From assembly GCF_000738675.1 (NCBI RefSeq), contig NZ_JPUX01000001.1, positions 3,224,001 through 3,288,000 on the forward strand: DNA of 64,000 nucleotides, in the 5' to 3' direction. Numbering within the stretch: position 1 is the first letter of the stretch; the number at the start of each line of letters is the position of its first letter. The position numbers and the translations under genes are program-made. The stretch is from Serratia nematodiphila DZ0503SBS1. GTDB taxonomy: Bacteria > Pseudomonadota > Gammaproteobacteria > Enterobacterales > Enterobacteriaceae. The notes below the pieces were generated by a model, which saw only the letters and a list, made by a program, of their open reading frames with translations, was not told the DNA's origin and did no database searches. Positions 26,830-37,926 of this stretch are shown here, piece by piece.

Positions 26830-27579
26830 GTGAAGATTTCAAAACTCAAAACGCTAGCAATTATCGCTTCCGCAATGGTTTGTGCGCAAAGTGCTCAGGC
26901 GGGGACCTGGTCACTCGGTGCTGCCGCGCTGGTTAGCCCGGACGCGTATCGCGGTTATCAGGACCGCGTTTATCCGGTGCCCGTCATCGACTATGAAGGT
27001 GACGACTTCTACTTCCGTACTCTGACCGCCGGTTACTACCTGTGGAAAGATCAAGAAAATCAGCTGAGCATCATGGGGTATTACACGCCATGGGGCTACC
27101 GTCCGGGCGACAGCGACGACGATCGCATGAAGCGTCTCGACAAGCGTCGCGGCACGCTGATGGCCGGCCTGGCCTATTCACACAACGCAGAGTGGGGCAC
27201 CCTTCGTACCACGTTCACCGGCGACACGCTGAACAACAGCAACGGGCTGGTGGGCGATGTCGCTTATCTGTACAAGTTTGATCTGGACGCGCTGACGCTG
27301 GTCCCGGGCGTGGGCGTGATGTGGAACAGTAAGAACCAGAACAAATATTACTACGGCGTCAGCGCCAATGAATCACGCCGCAGCGGCCTGGACAGCTACA
27401 CCCCTGGCGATAGCTGGGCTCCGTATCTCGAGCTGAGCGCCAATTATCAGATCAACAAAAGCTGGAACGCCTTCTTCGTCGGCCGCTATGTGAAATTGTC
27501 GGATGAAGTGAAAGACAGCCCGATGGTGGATAAATCTTACACCGGTTTGTTGATGACGGGTGTGAGCTACACCTTCTAA
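26830..27579 (+). CDS. mipA: MltA-interacting protein MipA (OmpV family)
   Basis: Outer-membrane beta-barrel protein that in E. coli bridges the lytic transglycosylase MltA and PBP1B. A signal peptide (KISKLKTLAIIASAMVCAQS, cleaved near AQAG) is followed by alternating aromatic-rich strands, ending in VSYTF with the terminal Phe needed for barrel assembly. GTG at 26830 gives 249 residues, close to the E. coli length, with GGAAAAAG upstream; an ATG five codons earlier is the alternative. Confidence 0.92.
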   Translation: MKISKLKTLAIIASAMVCAQSAQAGTWSLGAAALVSPDAYRGYQDRVYPVPVIDYEGDDFYFRTLTAGYYLWKDQENQLSIMGYYTPWGYRPGDSDDDRMKRLDKRRGTLMAGLAYSHNAEWGTLRTTFTGDTLNNSNGLVGDVAYLYKFDLDALTLVPGVGVMWNSKNQNKYYYGVSANESRRSGLDSYTPGDSWAPYLELSANYQINKSWNAFFVGRYVKLSDEVKDSPMVDKSYTGLLMTGVSYTF

Positions 27580-27616
27580 TCACGCATTGCACAACTATCG
27601 TGCATGTCGTGCATCA

Positions 27617-27640
27617 AAAAGGGGCGCCGGCGCCCCTTTT
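27617..27640. terminator. Bidirectional terminator between mipA and yeaD
   Basis: A perfect 24-bp palindrome (AAAAGGGGCGCC and its complement) between convergent stops. It has A and T tails on both sides and should terminate both genes. Confidence 0.85.
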
Positions 27641-27673
27641 GCACATCTGTAGTGCGCTTCCGCGCACGGTTCC

Positions 27674-28549
27674 TCAGGCCTTCTTACGACTGCGGAAGGT
27701 GACACCCAAACGGGCGGGTTGCTCGCCGGCAGCGACCAGCGGTTTGCTGACGCGCCCGGTCTCGATGCAGACCATGGTCTTGTAACCGTCGTTCGGCATA
27801 TCCCCCATGCTGCAGGAGAGTTCCACGCCGGGGTTCCAGGCGATGACGTCGCTCATATGATGGTGGTGAACCTCGATGGTGCGAGCGAGTGCCGGATCGC
27901 GGATCTGGCTGAAAGCTTCCGGGCGGGTATAGACGCGGTCGGTTTGGCCGATGAATGTCACTTCACCCGTCTGATGCGCCTCTGCGCCGCCCGCCACCTT
28001 GTCGATATAAGGCTCGCCCAGGCCCGCCACGCTGACCCGATCGATGTCGCCGACCTGGAAGTAACTGTGCAGCGCCGCCGTGGCTTGATAATCGCCGTGC
28101 GATTCCAGCTCGATCTCGCACTCTTCACCCAGCTTGAAGCGAGCAATCAGCGTGAAGGCGTGCGGCCACAGTTTGCGGGTCTGCTCATTGTCTTTCAGCG
28201 TAAAGGTCAGGATGACGCCGTTCTCATCTTCATCGTGCGCCGTCAGGCTCCAGGGCTGGTTGCGGGCAAAGCCGTGGGAGGGTTGCGCCACCGGGCCGAA
28301 CCACGGCCAGCAGATCGGCACGCCACCGCGGATGGCCTTGCCTGTGGCGAAAGGCGTGTTGTTGCTGAGCCAAATCACCGGCTGCTCACCGCTGGGCTGC
28401 CAGGCCAGCAAATGCGCGCCTTGCAGCGCGACGGCCGCGCGCACTTTCGGGTGCGACACCACAACCACGCCCAGCTCATCGAGTTGCCGCTGGCTGATAT
28501 AAGGAGAAATTTGTTCGGAAACGGGCAGGGTGAAAATTTTCTCGTTCAT
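27674..28549 (-). CDS. yeaD: D-hexose-6-phosphate mutarotase YeaD
   Basis: Galactose-mutarotase-like enzyme (291 residues) that interconverts alpha and beta anomers of glucose-6-phosphate. Features: WLSNNTPFATGKAIRGGVPICWPWFG in the substrate-binding region, SHGFARNQPW, and ALHSYFQVGDI with the catalytic His. It lies downstream of gapA on the same strand, as in E. coli, but behind the gapA terminator. Confidence 0.94.
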   Translation of the reverse strand: MNEKIFTLPVSEQISPYISQRQLDELGVVVVSHPKVRAAVALQGAHLLAWQPSGEQPVIWLSNNTPFATGKAIRGGVPICWPWFGPVAQPSHGFARNQPWSLTAHDEDENGVILTFTLKDNEQTRKLWPHAFTLIARFKLGEECEIELESHGDYQATAALHSYFQVGDIDRVSVAGLGEPYIDKVAGGAEAHQTGEVTFIGQTDRVYTRPEAFSQIRDPALARTIEVHHHHMSDVIAWNPGVELSCSMGDMPNDGYKTMVCIETGRVSKPLVAAGEQPARLGVTFRSRKKA

Positions 28550-28689
28550 TTCATGACCTATTGTTTGCCGGAGATAGAAATGGACCCTATTAGCTTTCGG
28601 GTCACAACCAGGCCCTCAGGCGCATGCTTAGACAGTGACTGAGGTGAGTGTGTGCAGCGAACAACGCTGTGACTCGAAAGATGACGGGT

Positions 28690-28719
28690 AAAAAAAGGGC
28701 GACAAAAAAATGTCGCCCT
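28690..28719 (-). terminator. Rho-independent terminator of gapA
   Basis: GGGCGACA / TGTCGCCC stem with an A-rich loop and, on the minus strand, a run of T residues, 24 bp after the gapA stop. Confidence 0.85.
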
Positions 28720-28743
28720 CATTATCAGCTTAACATCATGCCA

Positions 28744-29751
<1,008 letters not shown>

Positions 29752-29947
29752 CTATTTGTTAGTGAATAAAAGGTTGGTTGTAAAATTACAAAAACCTTAC
29801 CCAGCGTCAAGCGGAATCGTGTCAATACTTGCGGCAAGTCAAACCGGAAGGGTGGTTTTGCACGCTTATTGCACAGTCCATTTGCGCTCGGCCTCATCCG
29901 TTATATGGGGACAAGCCGCCAAGTATAAAGTCAGCATACGCAAGATG

Positions 29948-29963
29948 TGTGATCGTTATCACA
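29948..29963. promoter_or_regulatory. CRP-binding site between gapA and msrB
   Basis: TGTGATCGTTATCACA is an exact match to the CRP consensus (TGTGA-N6-TCACA), itself almost perfectly palindromic. It lies 209 bp upstream of gapA and 125 bp upstream of msrB. E. coli gapA is under CRP and Cra control, which supports a role in gapA activation. Confidence 0.8.
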
Positions 29964-30087
29964 TATCATCGTGACGTGGCCTTTATGGGCTACAGTTTAG
30001 GCCAAAAACCCCTGCAGAGGTGTTAATTTTTTGTTATTATTAATCATTGTTTTCGTTGACATTATCCACATTCAGAGATAAGCACAA

Positions 30088-30501
30088 ATGGCTAAAGAGA
30101 CAACCCCCGGTCATCCGGTCACGGAACTGAATGAAATCCAACGTTATGTGACGCAACAGCGTGGCACCGAAGCGCCGTTCAGCGGCAAATTGCTGCACAA
30201 CAAGCGCGAGGGCGTGTACCATTGCCTGTGCTGTAACCAGCCGCTGTTCTATTCCGAAACCAAATACGATTCCGGCTGCGGCTGGCCGAGCTTTTATGAG
30301 CCGGTTTCCGCCGATGCAATCCGTTATCTTGATGATAATTCACATAATATGCATCGTGTTGAAATCCGCTGCGGCCACTGCGACGCGCATCTGGGGCACG
30401 TTTTCCCTGATGGCCCGCAGCCGACTGGCGACCGCTACTGCGTCAACTCCGCCTCGCTGAGTTTCACCGATGGCGAAAATGGCGACCAAACGGCCGGTTA
30501 A
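30088..30501 (+). CDS. msrB: Peptide methionine-(R)-S-oxide reductase MsrB
   Basis: Repairs oxidised methionine (R form) in proteins, using thioredoxin. Zinc ligands are the two CxxC pairs CLCC and CGHC. The active-site region contains [11 protein letters not shown] with the catalytic Cys, plus SGCGWPSF and the GHVFPDGP loop. It is 137 residues with ATG at 30088. Divergent from gapA and upstream of yeaC, as in E. coli. Confidence 0.96.
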   Translation: MAKETTPGHPVTELNEIQRYVTQQRGTEAPFSGKLLHNKREGVYHCLCCNQPLFYSETKYDSGCGWPSFYEPVSADAIRYLDDNSHNMHRVEIRCGHCDAHLGHVFPDGPQPTGDRYCVNSASLSFTDGENGDQTAG

Positions 30502-30564
30502 GTGGTAATTTAATCAACAAAATCGATTCAGCTAATTATTCATCTGTAAGCGAGAAGGGCTCTG

Positions 30565-30837
30565 ATGGACGTAAAAGATCTGATTGCGGCGATGACGCCC
30601 GAGATATACCAGCGCCTGGTGCAGGCGGTTGAGCTGGGCAAGTGGCCGGACGGCGTGGCGCTGACGCCTGAGCAGAAGGAAAACAGCCTGCAGGCGGTGA
30701 TGCTGTGGCAGTCGATGAACAACGTCGATCCGCAGCACATGAGCATCGGCACCGACGGGCAGATCGTGATGAAGAGCAAGCAAGAACTGAAGCAGCAGTT
30801 TGTTGCCGAGCCGCTGGTCAAACTTAAACCGCAGTAA
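30565..30837 (+). CDS. yeaC: DUF1315 family protein YeaC
   Basis: Small conserved protein (90 residues) of unknown function. The stretch YQRLVQAVELGKWPDGVALT then PEQKEN is highly conserved among enterobacterial YeaC proteins. It lies 63 bp after msrB on the same strand and probably shares its transcript. Confidence 0.92.
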   Translation: MDVKDLIAAMTPEIYQRLVQAVELGKWPDGVALTPEQKENSLQAVMLWQSMNNVDPQHMSIGTDGQIVMKSKQELKQQFVAEPLVKLKPQ

Positions 30838-30851
30838 GCTGTCCCTAAAGC

Positions 30852-30873
30852 GGGGCGATGGCGACATCGCCCC
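30852..30873. terminator. Hairpin between convergent yeaC and the chitinase gene
   Basis: GGGGCGATG / CATCGCCCC, a 9-bp stem with a GCGA loop. It lacks a clear T-run on either side. Confidence 0.5.
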
Positions 30874-30880
30874 CGTCGAT

Positions 30881-32158
30881 TTACCGTTTCTCGCCTTTTA
30901 TTCCCAGCGACTCCGCCAGCTGTTGCGCCAGCCGGTTATTGTCGTCCGCGCCGTACTCCCAGAACATCGCTCCCCCCAATCCCTGGCTTTTGATGTACTC
31001 GGCTTTGATAGCCACCGAACGCGGGTTCTCGTAGGAGATAGCGAACAGCGGTTTGCCTTCGGCGGATTGCAGCGTCAGGTATGGCACTTTGGCGTCGTCA
31101 TCCCAGTGTTCGCGGAAACGCTGCTGCGGATCGTTGAGCAATTTGCTGACGATATCGTGGTATTTAAAGTAAGTGTCTTTGCTGAGATCCAACCCCAGCG
31201 TGCGGAACAGAGCGGTTTCTCGCGCACTGAAATAAGGCTGCGTCACCGGATGTTTGGCGGCGTCCGGCTTGTCCCAGTCGATGCCCGGCTCGGTCGCTCG
31301 TTTCGGCACCCGGCCGTAGAAACCGATACCCAGGTTCATCTGCGCCGGTTTTAATCCGGCGGCCAGATAATGTTTTACCACGGAATCGGCGCTGTAGCGG
31401 TCGGCGGCGGCTACGGTTGGCCAACGCGTTGAATCGTACAGGTTGGCATTGAAGTACTGCGTGCCGTAAGCCATATCGTAGGTCATCAGATTGATGTAGT
31501 TGAGGTAAGGGGCAATGCTTTTCACATCGACCCATTCCTGCGGGCTTTTGACGTTGGCCCCGACGGCGATGGTTAACAGCTTGCCTTTACCCAGCACCTG
31601 ATGAAGCTCTCTCAGCAGCAGGGTGAAGTTGTCGCGGTCTGCCGGTTGGCTTTCCACCAAACCCCAGGCGCCGTTTACCGGGTATTCCCAGTCCAGATCG
31701 ATCCCATCCAGCCGGTACTGTGCGATCACCTGCAACGCGGAGCGAATGAATATCGCCCGGTTTTCCGCGGTGGCGGCGGCGCCGGAGAAACCGCGTGCGC
31801 CCCAGCCGCCGACCGACAACAGCACTTTCAGCTCGGGGTTCTGTTTGCGCAGCACCGGCAGACGTTGCAGATCGGCCGTGACTTTCGGCGACAGGTAGAT
31901 CTGGTGACGGCGAGCGGGGTCTTTCAGCGCCGCATTGGTTTCGTCTTTCTCGTCGTTGTAGATCAGGCCGAACGAATAGTTGAGATGGGTGATTTGCGTC
32001 ACGTCCAGCTTGTCGATGTCGCCACCGGGGCCGGCGGTGACATCGCCGCCGCCGTTGAAGTAGCCGACGGAGAGATAGGCCGCCTGGGCCGTGCTTGCGC
32101 CGGCCATAGACAACTGCACCGCCGCCAGCAAAGGCAGCAGTTTTCGGGTTATTTTCAT
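30881..32158 (-). CDS. Secreted family 18 chitinase, ChiD-like
   Basis: Glycoside hydrolase family 18 enzyme predicted to cleave chitin or chitooligosaccharides, exported by a signal peptide (MKITRKLLPLLAAVQLSMAG to AQA). The catalytic motif DGIDLDWEYP contains the full DxxDxDxE with the acid Glu. The substrate strand is KVLLSVGGWG, and MTYDMAYG and GGAMFWEYGADD complete the barrel. It is a single-domain protein of 425 residues with no chitin-binding or fibronectin module. This, with the loop around NGAWGLVESQPADRD, resembles the Serratia ChiD type known for transglycosylation, though the assignment is from memory. AAGGAGAC precedes the ATG. Confidence 0.85.
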   Translation of the reverse strand: MKITRKLLPLLAAVQLSMAGASTAQAAYLSVGYFNGGGDVTAGPGGDIDKLDVTQITHLNYSFGLIYNDEKDETNAALKDPARRHQIYLSPKVTADLQRLPVLRKQNPELKVLLSVGGWGARGFSGAAATAENRAIFIRSALQVIAQYRLDGIDLDWEYPVNGAWGLVESQPADRDNFTLLLRELHQVLGKGKLLTIAVGANVKSPQEWVDVKSIAPYLNYINLMTYDMAYGTQYFNANLYDSTRWPTVAAADRYSADSVVKHYLAAGLKPAQMNLGIGFYGRVPKRATEPGIDWDKPDAAKHPVTQPYFSARETALFRTLGLDLSKDTYFKYHDIVSKLLNDPQQRFREHWDDDAKVPYLTLQSAEGKPLFAISYENPRSVAIKAEYIKSQGLGGAMFWEYGADDNNRLAQQLAESLGIKGEKR

Positions 32159-32391
32159 GTCTGTCTCCTTGTGGTCGGCAAGGCCGACCGTACCGCCAGG
32201 GGCGGGCACAATAAAGCCGGGCTCAGTGGGCCCCGGATGCGTATAACCGATTGACGCCAAAAGCGTCGCAGCCATAACAGCAAAAGCGCCTGCCGGTCAC
32301 AAGCCGTTGGGGAAGAAGAAAGGTGGTATTGTGAGCGGCGTCGATAATTTCGCCGCTGCGTAGAGAGGGCGCCGGTGGCGCCCGAGAGGAT

Positions 32392-33024
32392 TTAGTTGGC
32401 GAGAAACTGTGACAGGGTAACTAGCTGTGCGCCGGCGCGCGCCATGTCCTGCAGCGCTCGTTCACTGTCGCCCGGCTGCAGATTCACGCCGCGGCAGCCG
32501 TCGACGATCACCTGCGTCGGATAGCCGGCAGCCAGTGCATCCAGCACGCTAAACTTCACGCAGTAGTCGGTCGCCAGGCCCATGATCGCCAGCCGCCGGA
32601 CGCCCTGCGAGTGCAGCCAGCCGTGCAGTTCGGTCTGCGCCCGGTGGCCGTTATCGAAGAACGCGCTGTAGCTGTCGATGCTCGTATCCTGCCCTTTGCG
32701 AAAAACGGCATTGATGTGTTGCCGCTGCAATTGAGGATGAAAATCGGCGCCGTGGCTCCCTTGCACGCAGTGCACCGGCCACCACACCTGCGGCAGGCCT
32801 TCCAGCTGGCCGAGGGTGCCGACCTGCGCATGGGAGTTCACCGCAAAGCTGCGGTGATTGGCGGGATGCCAGTCCTGGCTGGCTACCACCGGCTCGCCCC
32901 GCGCCAGGCAGGCGGCGATAGCCTGATTGGCGACCGGGATGACGGCGTCGCCCTCCGTGACCGCCAGCGCGCCGCCGGGGCAGAAATCGTTTTGCAGATC
33001 GATCAACAACAGGGCCGTTTTCAT
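32392..33024 (-). CDS. pncA: Nicotinamidase
   Basis: Deamidates nicotinamide to nicotinate in the NAD salvage cycle. The isochorismatase-fold signatures are LLIDLQNDFCPGGAL with the catalytic Asp10, SQDWHPANH with metal ligands, and the nucleophile Cys in LATDYCVKFSVLDAL. It is 210 residues. It starts 22 bp after the ansA stop and is cotranscribed with ansA, as in E. coli. Confidence 0.95.
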   Translation of the reverse strand: MKTALLLIDLQNDFCPGGALAVTEGDAVIPVANQAIAACLARGEPVVASQDWHPANHRSFAVNSHAQVGTLGQLEGLPQVWWPVHCVQGSHGADFHPQLQRQHINAVFRKGQDTSIDSYSAFFDNGHRAQTELHGWLHSQGVRRLAIMGLATDYCVKFSVLDALAAGYPTQVIVDGCRGVNLQPGDSERALQDMARAGAQLVTLSQFLAN

Positions 33025-33046
33025 CGCCGCTCCAGAGTTCAGTAGG

Positions 33047-34063
33047 TTAACCGTTGATGCTCAGCTCGCCGCGCAGATCTTGCTGCATCAGGGCGCGGAT
33101 TTGTTCCGGCGTCAGCGGCTGGCTCAACAGATAGTGCAGCTTGGTCAGGGCGGCTTCCACCGTCATGTCGAAACCGCTGATCACCCCGGCATGCGCCAAC
33201 GCGTTGCCGGTGGCGTAGCCTTCCATATTGACGCGCCCGGAGATGCACTGCGTCAGGTTGACCACCACGATGCCGCGTTCAGAGGCCGCACGCAACTCGT
33301 CGATCAGCTCGGCCTTCTGTGGCGCGTTGCCGACGCCGTAGGAGCGCAGGATCAGCGCTTTGACCGGCTGCAGCAGGAAGTTGCGCACCACCGCGCCGGA
33401 AATGCCCGGATAGATGGTGACCACGCCGATCGGCTGCGGCGTGATGTCATGCACCTGCAACGCGCCGTTGCAAGCCGGGCTGTCGATGCCTTGCTGGCGG
33501 CGAATGTGGATGCCGGCTTCCAGCAGCGGCGGCAAATTCGGGGAGGCGAAGGCGTCGAAGCCGTCGGCGTGCGCTTTGGTGGTGCGGTTGCCGCGGAACA
33601 GCTTGTTGTTGAAGAACAGGCTGACTTCGTTCACCGGATGGTTGGCCGCCAGATATAGCGCGTTGAGCAGGTTGGTTTGGCCATCGGAGCGCAGCTCCGC
33701 CAGCGGGATCTGCGAGCCGGTGACGATCACCGGTTTGGCCAGGTTTTCCAGCATGAAGGAAAGCGCAGAGGCGGTGAACGCCATGGTGTCGGTGCCGTGC
33801 AGGATCACGAAGCCGTCGTAGCGATCGTAGTTCTGCTTGATGTCGTCGGCGATGTGCTGCCAGTCTTCCGGCGTCATGTCTGAAGAGTCAATCAATGGCG
33901 CGTATTCATGAATGGTGAAATCCGGCATCTCCGGCCGATGGAATTCGGGCATCAGCGCCAGCTGGCGCTGCAGGTGGCCGGAAACCGGGATGTAGCCGTG
34001 ATCGGAACGCTGCATGCCGATGGTGCCGCCGGTGTAGGCGACGTAAATGGATTTCTTTTGCAT
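33047..34063 (-). CDS. ansA: L-asparaginase 1 (cytoplasmic)
   Basis: Type I low-affinity asparaginase hydrolysing asparagine to aspartate and ammonia. The two catalytic Thr motifs are present: YTGGTIGM at the N-terminus and ILHGTDTMAFTASAL around residue 90. It has no signal peptide and 338 residues, so it is the cytosolic enzyme, not periplasmic AnsB. It lies between sppA and pncA on the minus strand, matching E. coli order. Confidence 0.96.
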   Translation of the reverse strand: MQKKSIYVAYTGGTIGMQRSDHGYIPVSGHLQRQLALMPEFHRPEMPDFTIHEYAPLIDSSDMTPEDWQHIADDIKQNYDRYDGFVILHGTDTMAFTASALSFMLENLAKPVIVTGSQIPLAELRSDGQTNLLNALYLAANHPVNEVSLFFNNKLFRGNRTTKAHADGFDAFASPNLPPLLEAGIHIRRQQGIDSPACNGALQVHDITPQPIGVVTIYPGISGAVVRNFLLQPVKALILRSYGVGNAPQKAELIDELRAASERGIVVVNLTQCISGRVNMEGYATGNALAHAGVISGFDMTVEAALTKLHYLLSQPLTPEQIRALMQQDLRGELSING

Positions 34064-34116
34064 GGTTATGATTTTAACAAAGATAAGATGGGCTGAATTA
34101 TAGGGACATGGCGGCA

Positions 34117-34143
34117 GAAAAAAAGCCCGGCGGTGGCCGGGCT
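34117..34143 (-). terminator. Rho-independent terminator of sppA
   Basis: On the minus strand AGCCCGG / CCGGGCT with a 6-nt loop is followed by a T-run, 14 bp after the sppA stop and before ansA. Confidence 0.85.
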
Positions 34144-34156
34144 GCAGAATTATTTG

Positions 34157-36013
34157 TTAGCGGACTTCTCCGCAGGTGAGACAGATCGCATAACGGTTTT
34201 GCGGATCGTTCAGGTTATTGAACAAGCCCGGTTGTTCTTTCACCGCGTTGGCGACCGAAGCCAGCGGGGCGGGCAGCATGGCCTGAATCGCGGCCGGCAG
34301 CATGGCGTGAATGGAAACGCCAAACTGGCTGAGCACCATATCGCTCAGGCTTGGGGTATCGACGAACCAGTCGAGCTGCCACTGCTGCAGCTTTGCCAGC
34401 TCGGCGGCTTTCTTCACCGCGTCGTCGAAATCGCCCAACTGATCGACCAGGCCGTTGGCCTTGGCGTCGCTGCCGAGCCAGACGTGGCCCTGTGCGATTT
34501 TGTCAACCTGCTGCGGGGTCATCTTGCGTGATTTGGCGACCAGATCGAGGAAGTTCTTATACCCGTTTTCGATATTCAGCTGCATCATCTGCGAGAACTC
34601 CTGCGGCAGCGCCTTGGTGACCGCGATATCGGCCAGCGGCGAGGTCGCCACGCCGTCGGTGTGCACACCCAGCGTATCCAGGGTTTTCTCGTAGGTATTG
34701 ATGATGCCGAAAATGCCGATAGAACCGGTCAGGGTGCTCGGGCTGGCGATGATATAGTCGGCCGGCGTCGAGACCCAGTAGCCGCCCGACGCGGCCATGC
34801 CGCCCATCGACACCACCACCGGTTTGCCGGCGGCGCGCACGGCGGCCAGCTCGGAGCGGATCACTTCGGACGCGCTGACGCTGCCGCCTGGGCTGTTGAC
34901 GCGGAACACCACGGCCTTGACGGCCGGATCCAGACGCGCCTGGCGCAGCTCGGCGGCGGTGGTGTCCGCCCCGACGTTGCCCGGCGTCTGCTGGCCGTCC
35001 ATGATGGCGCCGTTGGCGAACACCACGGCGATCTTGCCGCCCTGGTTGGCGTCCGGCTTCGGCTGATAGTCGTAGATGCTGATGGCGTTGAAATCGTTCG
35101 CCTGTTTGTCCCAGCCGAAGGTCTTGACCAGCTGATTTTCGATCGCGGTGCGCGACGCCAGCTCATCCACCAGCTTATTGTCCAGCGCATAGCGGGCGGT
35201 GTCGCCACCGGCCGCCTGCAGGCCGCTCAGCACGCCGGCTGCGCCCGGGAACAGCTGCTGCGGCGTCAGCTGGCGGTTGGCGGCCACGGTCTCCAGGTAG
35301 TTCTGCCACAGGCCGCCGATCCAACGGCTGTCCGCTTCGCGCGCCGCCGGGGACATATCGTCGCGGATCAGCGGTTCGACCGCCGATTTATAGGTGCCGA
35401 CGCGGAAGATATTGGTGGTGACCTTGAGCATGTCCAGCAACGACTTGTAGTACAGGTTGTTGGTGGCGAAACCGTGCAGATCGACCGCGCCCTGCGGCGA
35501 CAGGTAGACCTTGTTGGCGTAGCTGGCCAGGTAGTATTGCGTTTGGTTGTAGCTGTCGCCGATGGCGAAGATCGGTTTGCCGCTGTCGCGGAACTCGCGC
35601 AGCGCTTTGCCGATATAGCGCAGCGACGGCTGATCGGCGCCGGCGAAGTCATTCAACTGCAACACCATGCCGGTAATGTTTTTGTCGTCTTTGGCCTTGC
35701 GGATACTGTCGACTACATCGAACAGCGAGTTTTCCTGCAGGCGGCTACTGGAGGCGCCCAACAGTTCGCGGCCCCATTGCCGCACCCGGTTGTTTACCGA
35801 AGGCTGATCGACCACCACGCCGCTTAAATCGACCAGCAACGCGCCGCGCGCCGGGGCCGCCGAGGTGGAGGAACTTTGGAAGGACAGATAGATGCCAACC
35901 CCAACCAGGATCAGCAAGACCAGGAACAGGTTAAGGATCAGTTCCCTGATAAAATTCAGCAGACGCCATGTCCACCGGAAAATGCCGGCAAAAATTTGCC
36001 ACAATGTGCGCAT
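34157..36013 (-). CDS. sppA: Signal peptide peptidase SppA (protease IV)
   Basis: Inner-membrane serine protease that degrades cleaved signal peptides on the periplasmic side. One N-terminal anchor ([20 protein letters not shown]) precedes two tandem SppA domains, typical of the long (67K) form. The catalytic Lys is in [11 protein letters not shown], in the N-terminal half, and the nucleophile Ser in [14 protein letters not shown] in the C-terminal half, as in E. coli. It is 618 residues, divergent from ydjA. Confidence 0.96.
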   Translation of the reverse strand: MRTLWQIFAGIFRWTWRLLNFIRELILNLFLVLLILVGVGIYLSFQSSSTSAAPARGALLVDLSGVVVDQPSVNNRVRQWGRELLGASSSRLQENSLFDVVDSIRKAKDDKNITGMVLQLNDFAGADQPSLRYIGKALREFRDSGKPIFAIGDSYNQTQYYLASYANKVYLSPQGAVDLHGFATNNLYYKSLLDMLKVTTNIFRVGTYKSAVEPLIRDDMSPAAREADSRWIGGLWQNYLETVAANRQLTPQQLFPGAAGVLSGLQAAGGDTARYALDNKLVDELASRTAIENQLVKTFGWDKQANDFNAISIYDYQPKPDANQGGKIAVVFANGAIMDGQQTPGNVGADTTAAELRQARLDPAVKAVVFRVNSPGGSVSASEVIRSELAAVRAAGKPVVVSMGGMAASGGYWVSTPADYIIASPSTLTGSIGIFGIINTYEKTLDTLGVHTDGVATSPLADIAVTKALPQEFSQMMQLNIENGYKNFLDLVAKSRKMTPQQVDKIAQGHVWLGSDAKANGLVDQLGDFDDAVKKAAELAKLQQWQLDWFVDTPSLSDMVLSQFGVSIHAMLPAAIQAMLPAPLASVANAVKEQPGLFNNLNDPQNRYAICLTCGEVR

Positions 36014-36173
36014 GTGCTCTCCAACAAGAGTCGAGAATGTTCCGCTATCCTAATGAGCGGCCGGGTAAATGTCAGCTTTAAATCGTGGCACACGGACGCT
36101 ATCGCCGAGGCTGTAACTCGTCGTTTAGCTATGTTAACGTGGCCGGAATGAAAATTGTTATCAGGAGTTTACA

Positions 36174-36725
36174 ATGGATGCTCTGGATCTTTTATTGAAT
36201 CGCCGCTCGGCTTCGCGCCTGGCGGAACCGGCGCCGGCGGGGGAAGTGCGCCAAAATATCATCAACGCGGGCCTGCGTGCGCCCGATCACGGCGCGCTGC
36301 AGCCGTGGCGTTTCGTGATGATCGAGAATCAGGGTCTGGAGCGCTTCAGCCAGCTGCTGCAGGCGGCGGCGAAGCAGGATCGGCTGGACGAAGCGGCGAT
36401 TGAAAAAGCCGCCAAGGCGCCGTTCCGCGCGCCGCTGATCATCACCGTCATCGCGCATTGCACTGAGGAAACCAAGGTGCCGCGCTGGGAGCAGGTGGTT
36501 TCCGCCGGTTGCGCCGTGCAGGCGATGCAGATGGCGGCGCTGGCGCAGGGCTTTAACGGCATCTGGCGCACCGGCGCCTGGACCGAGCATGCGCTGGTGC
36601 GCGAAGCCTTCGGCTGCCGCGAGCAGGATGAGATCGTCGGTTTCCTCTACCTGGGCACGCCGCAGCTGAAGGCCGCCACCAAAGTGACGCCGCCGGACAG
36701 CACGCCTTTCGTCAGCTATTTCTAA
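36174..36725 (+). CDS. ydjA: Nitroreductase-family protein YdjA
   Basis: Minimal FMN-dependent nitroreductase-fold protein (183 residues) whose physiological substrate is unknown. The N-terminal [10 protein letters not shown] and [16 protein letters not shown] carry the FMN-phosphate contacts, and the C-terminal [12 protein letters not shown] is also typical. CAGGAG precedes the ATG. Located between sppA (divergent) and selD, as in E. coli. Confidence 0.94.
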   Translation: MDALDLLLNRRSASRLAEPAPAGEVRQNIINAGLRAPDHGALQPWRFVMIENQGLERFSQLLQAAAKQDRLDEAAIEKAAKAPFRAPLIITVIAHCTEETKVPRWEQVVSAGCAVQAMQMAALAQGFNGIWRTGAWTEHALVREAFGCREQDEIVGFLYLGTPQLKAATKVTPPDSTPFVSYF

Positions 36726-36882
36726 GTTTTTTCCAACGGGGTGCGGCGAAAATGCGCCAAACCCCGCAAAATTGCATGGTTTCTGAGCAGGCCGCTCGCT
36801 TATCCGCGGCGCGCTCTTATCAATCCCCTCGGCAAGCGCTACCCTATGTTATCTTGAGTGCCGTTACCGAAGGGAGTGGACT

Positions 36883-37926
36883 ATGACATCGCCAGCGATC
36901 CGTTTAACCCAGTACAGCCATGGCGCTGGCTGCGGCTGCAAAATCTCACCGAAAGTTCTCGAAACCATCTTGCACAGCGAGCGGGAAAAATTTGTCGATC
37001 CGCGTCTGTTGGTCGGCAATGAAACCCGCGACGACGCGGCGGTGTATGACATCGGCAACGGCGTCGGCATCATCAGCACTACCGACTTCTTCATGCCGAT
37101 CGTCGACGATCCGTTCGATTTCGGCCGTATCGCCGCCGCTAACGCCATCAGCGACGTGTACGCCATGGGCGGCAAACCGATCATGGCGATCGCCATTCTC
37201 GGCTGGCCAATCGCCAAACTGCCGCCGGAGGTGGCGCAGCAGGTGATCGACGGCGGACGTTTCGCCTGCCAGCAGGCGGGGATCGCGCTGGCCGGCGGCC
37301 ATTCCATCGATGCGCCGGAACCTATCTTCGGCCTGGCGGTCACTGGCGTGGTCAACACCGAGCGAGTGAAAAAGAACAGCGCCGCACAGGCCGGGGCGCA
37401 ACTCTATCTGACCAAGCCGCTGGGCATTGGCGTGCTGACGACCGCCGAGAAGCAAAGCAAGCTGCGCCCTGAACATCAAGGGCTGGCGACGGACGTGATG
37501 TGCCGCCTGAATAAGCCGGGCGCCGACTTTGCCGAAGTGGCGGGCGTCACGGCGATGACCGATATCACCGGCTTTGGCTTGCTGGGCCACCTGAGCGAGG
37601 TATGCCAGGGTTCCGGTCTGCAGGCGACGGTCTGGTTCGATCGGGTGCCGAAGCTGCCGCTCGTCGAGGCGTATATTGCCGAGGGCTGCGTGCCGGGCGG
37701 CACCGGGCGCAACTTCGACAGCTACGGCCATCTGGTGGGCGAGATGAGCGATTTGCAGCGTCAGCTGCTGTGCGATCCGCAAACCTCCGGCGGTTTGCTG
37801 TTGGCGGTATTGCCTGAGGCGCAGGCGCAGGTGCTGGCGATTGCCGAGCAGCATGGCATCACGCTCAATCCTATCGGTGAGCTGCATGCCGCACAGGCAG
37901 GTAAACCGCTGATCGAGGTTGTGTAG
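36883..37926 (+). CDS. selD: Selenide, water dikinase (selenophosphate synthase)
   Basis: Makes monoselenophosphate from selenide and ATP, the selenium donor for selenocysteine and for 2-selenouridine in tRNA. The catalytic segment GAGCGCK carries the essential Cys and Lys (residues 15-21), as cysteine rather than selenocysteine. ATP-binding PurM-like signatures include [13 protein letters not shown] and [12 protein letters not shown]. It is 347 residues, the E. coli length. Its stop overlaps the start of mnmH. Confidence 0.97.
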   Translation: MTSPAIRLTQYSHGAGCGCKISPKVLETILHSEREKFVDPRLLVGNETRDDAAVYDIGNGVGIISTTDFFMPIVDDPFDFGRIAAANAISDVYAMGGKPIMAIAILGWPIAKLPPEVAQQVIDGGRFACQQAGIALAGGHSIDAPEPIFGLAVTGVVNTERVKKNSAAQAGAQLYLTKPLGIGVLTTAEKQSKLRPEHQGLATDVMCRLNKPGADFAEVAGVTAMTDITGFGLLGHLSEVCQGSGLQATVWFDRVPKLPLVEAYIAEGCVPGGTGRNFDSYGHLVGEMSDLQRQLLCDPQTSGGLLLAVLPEAQAQVLAIAEQHGITLNPIGELHAAQAGKPLIEVV

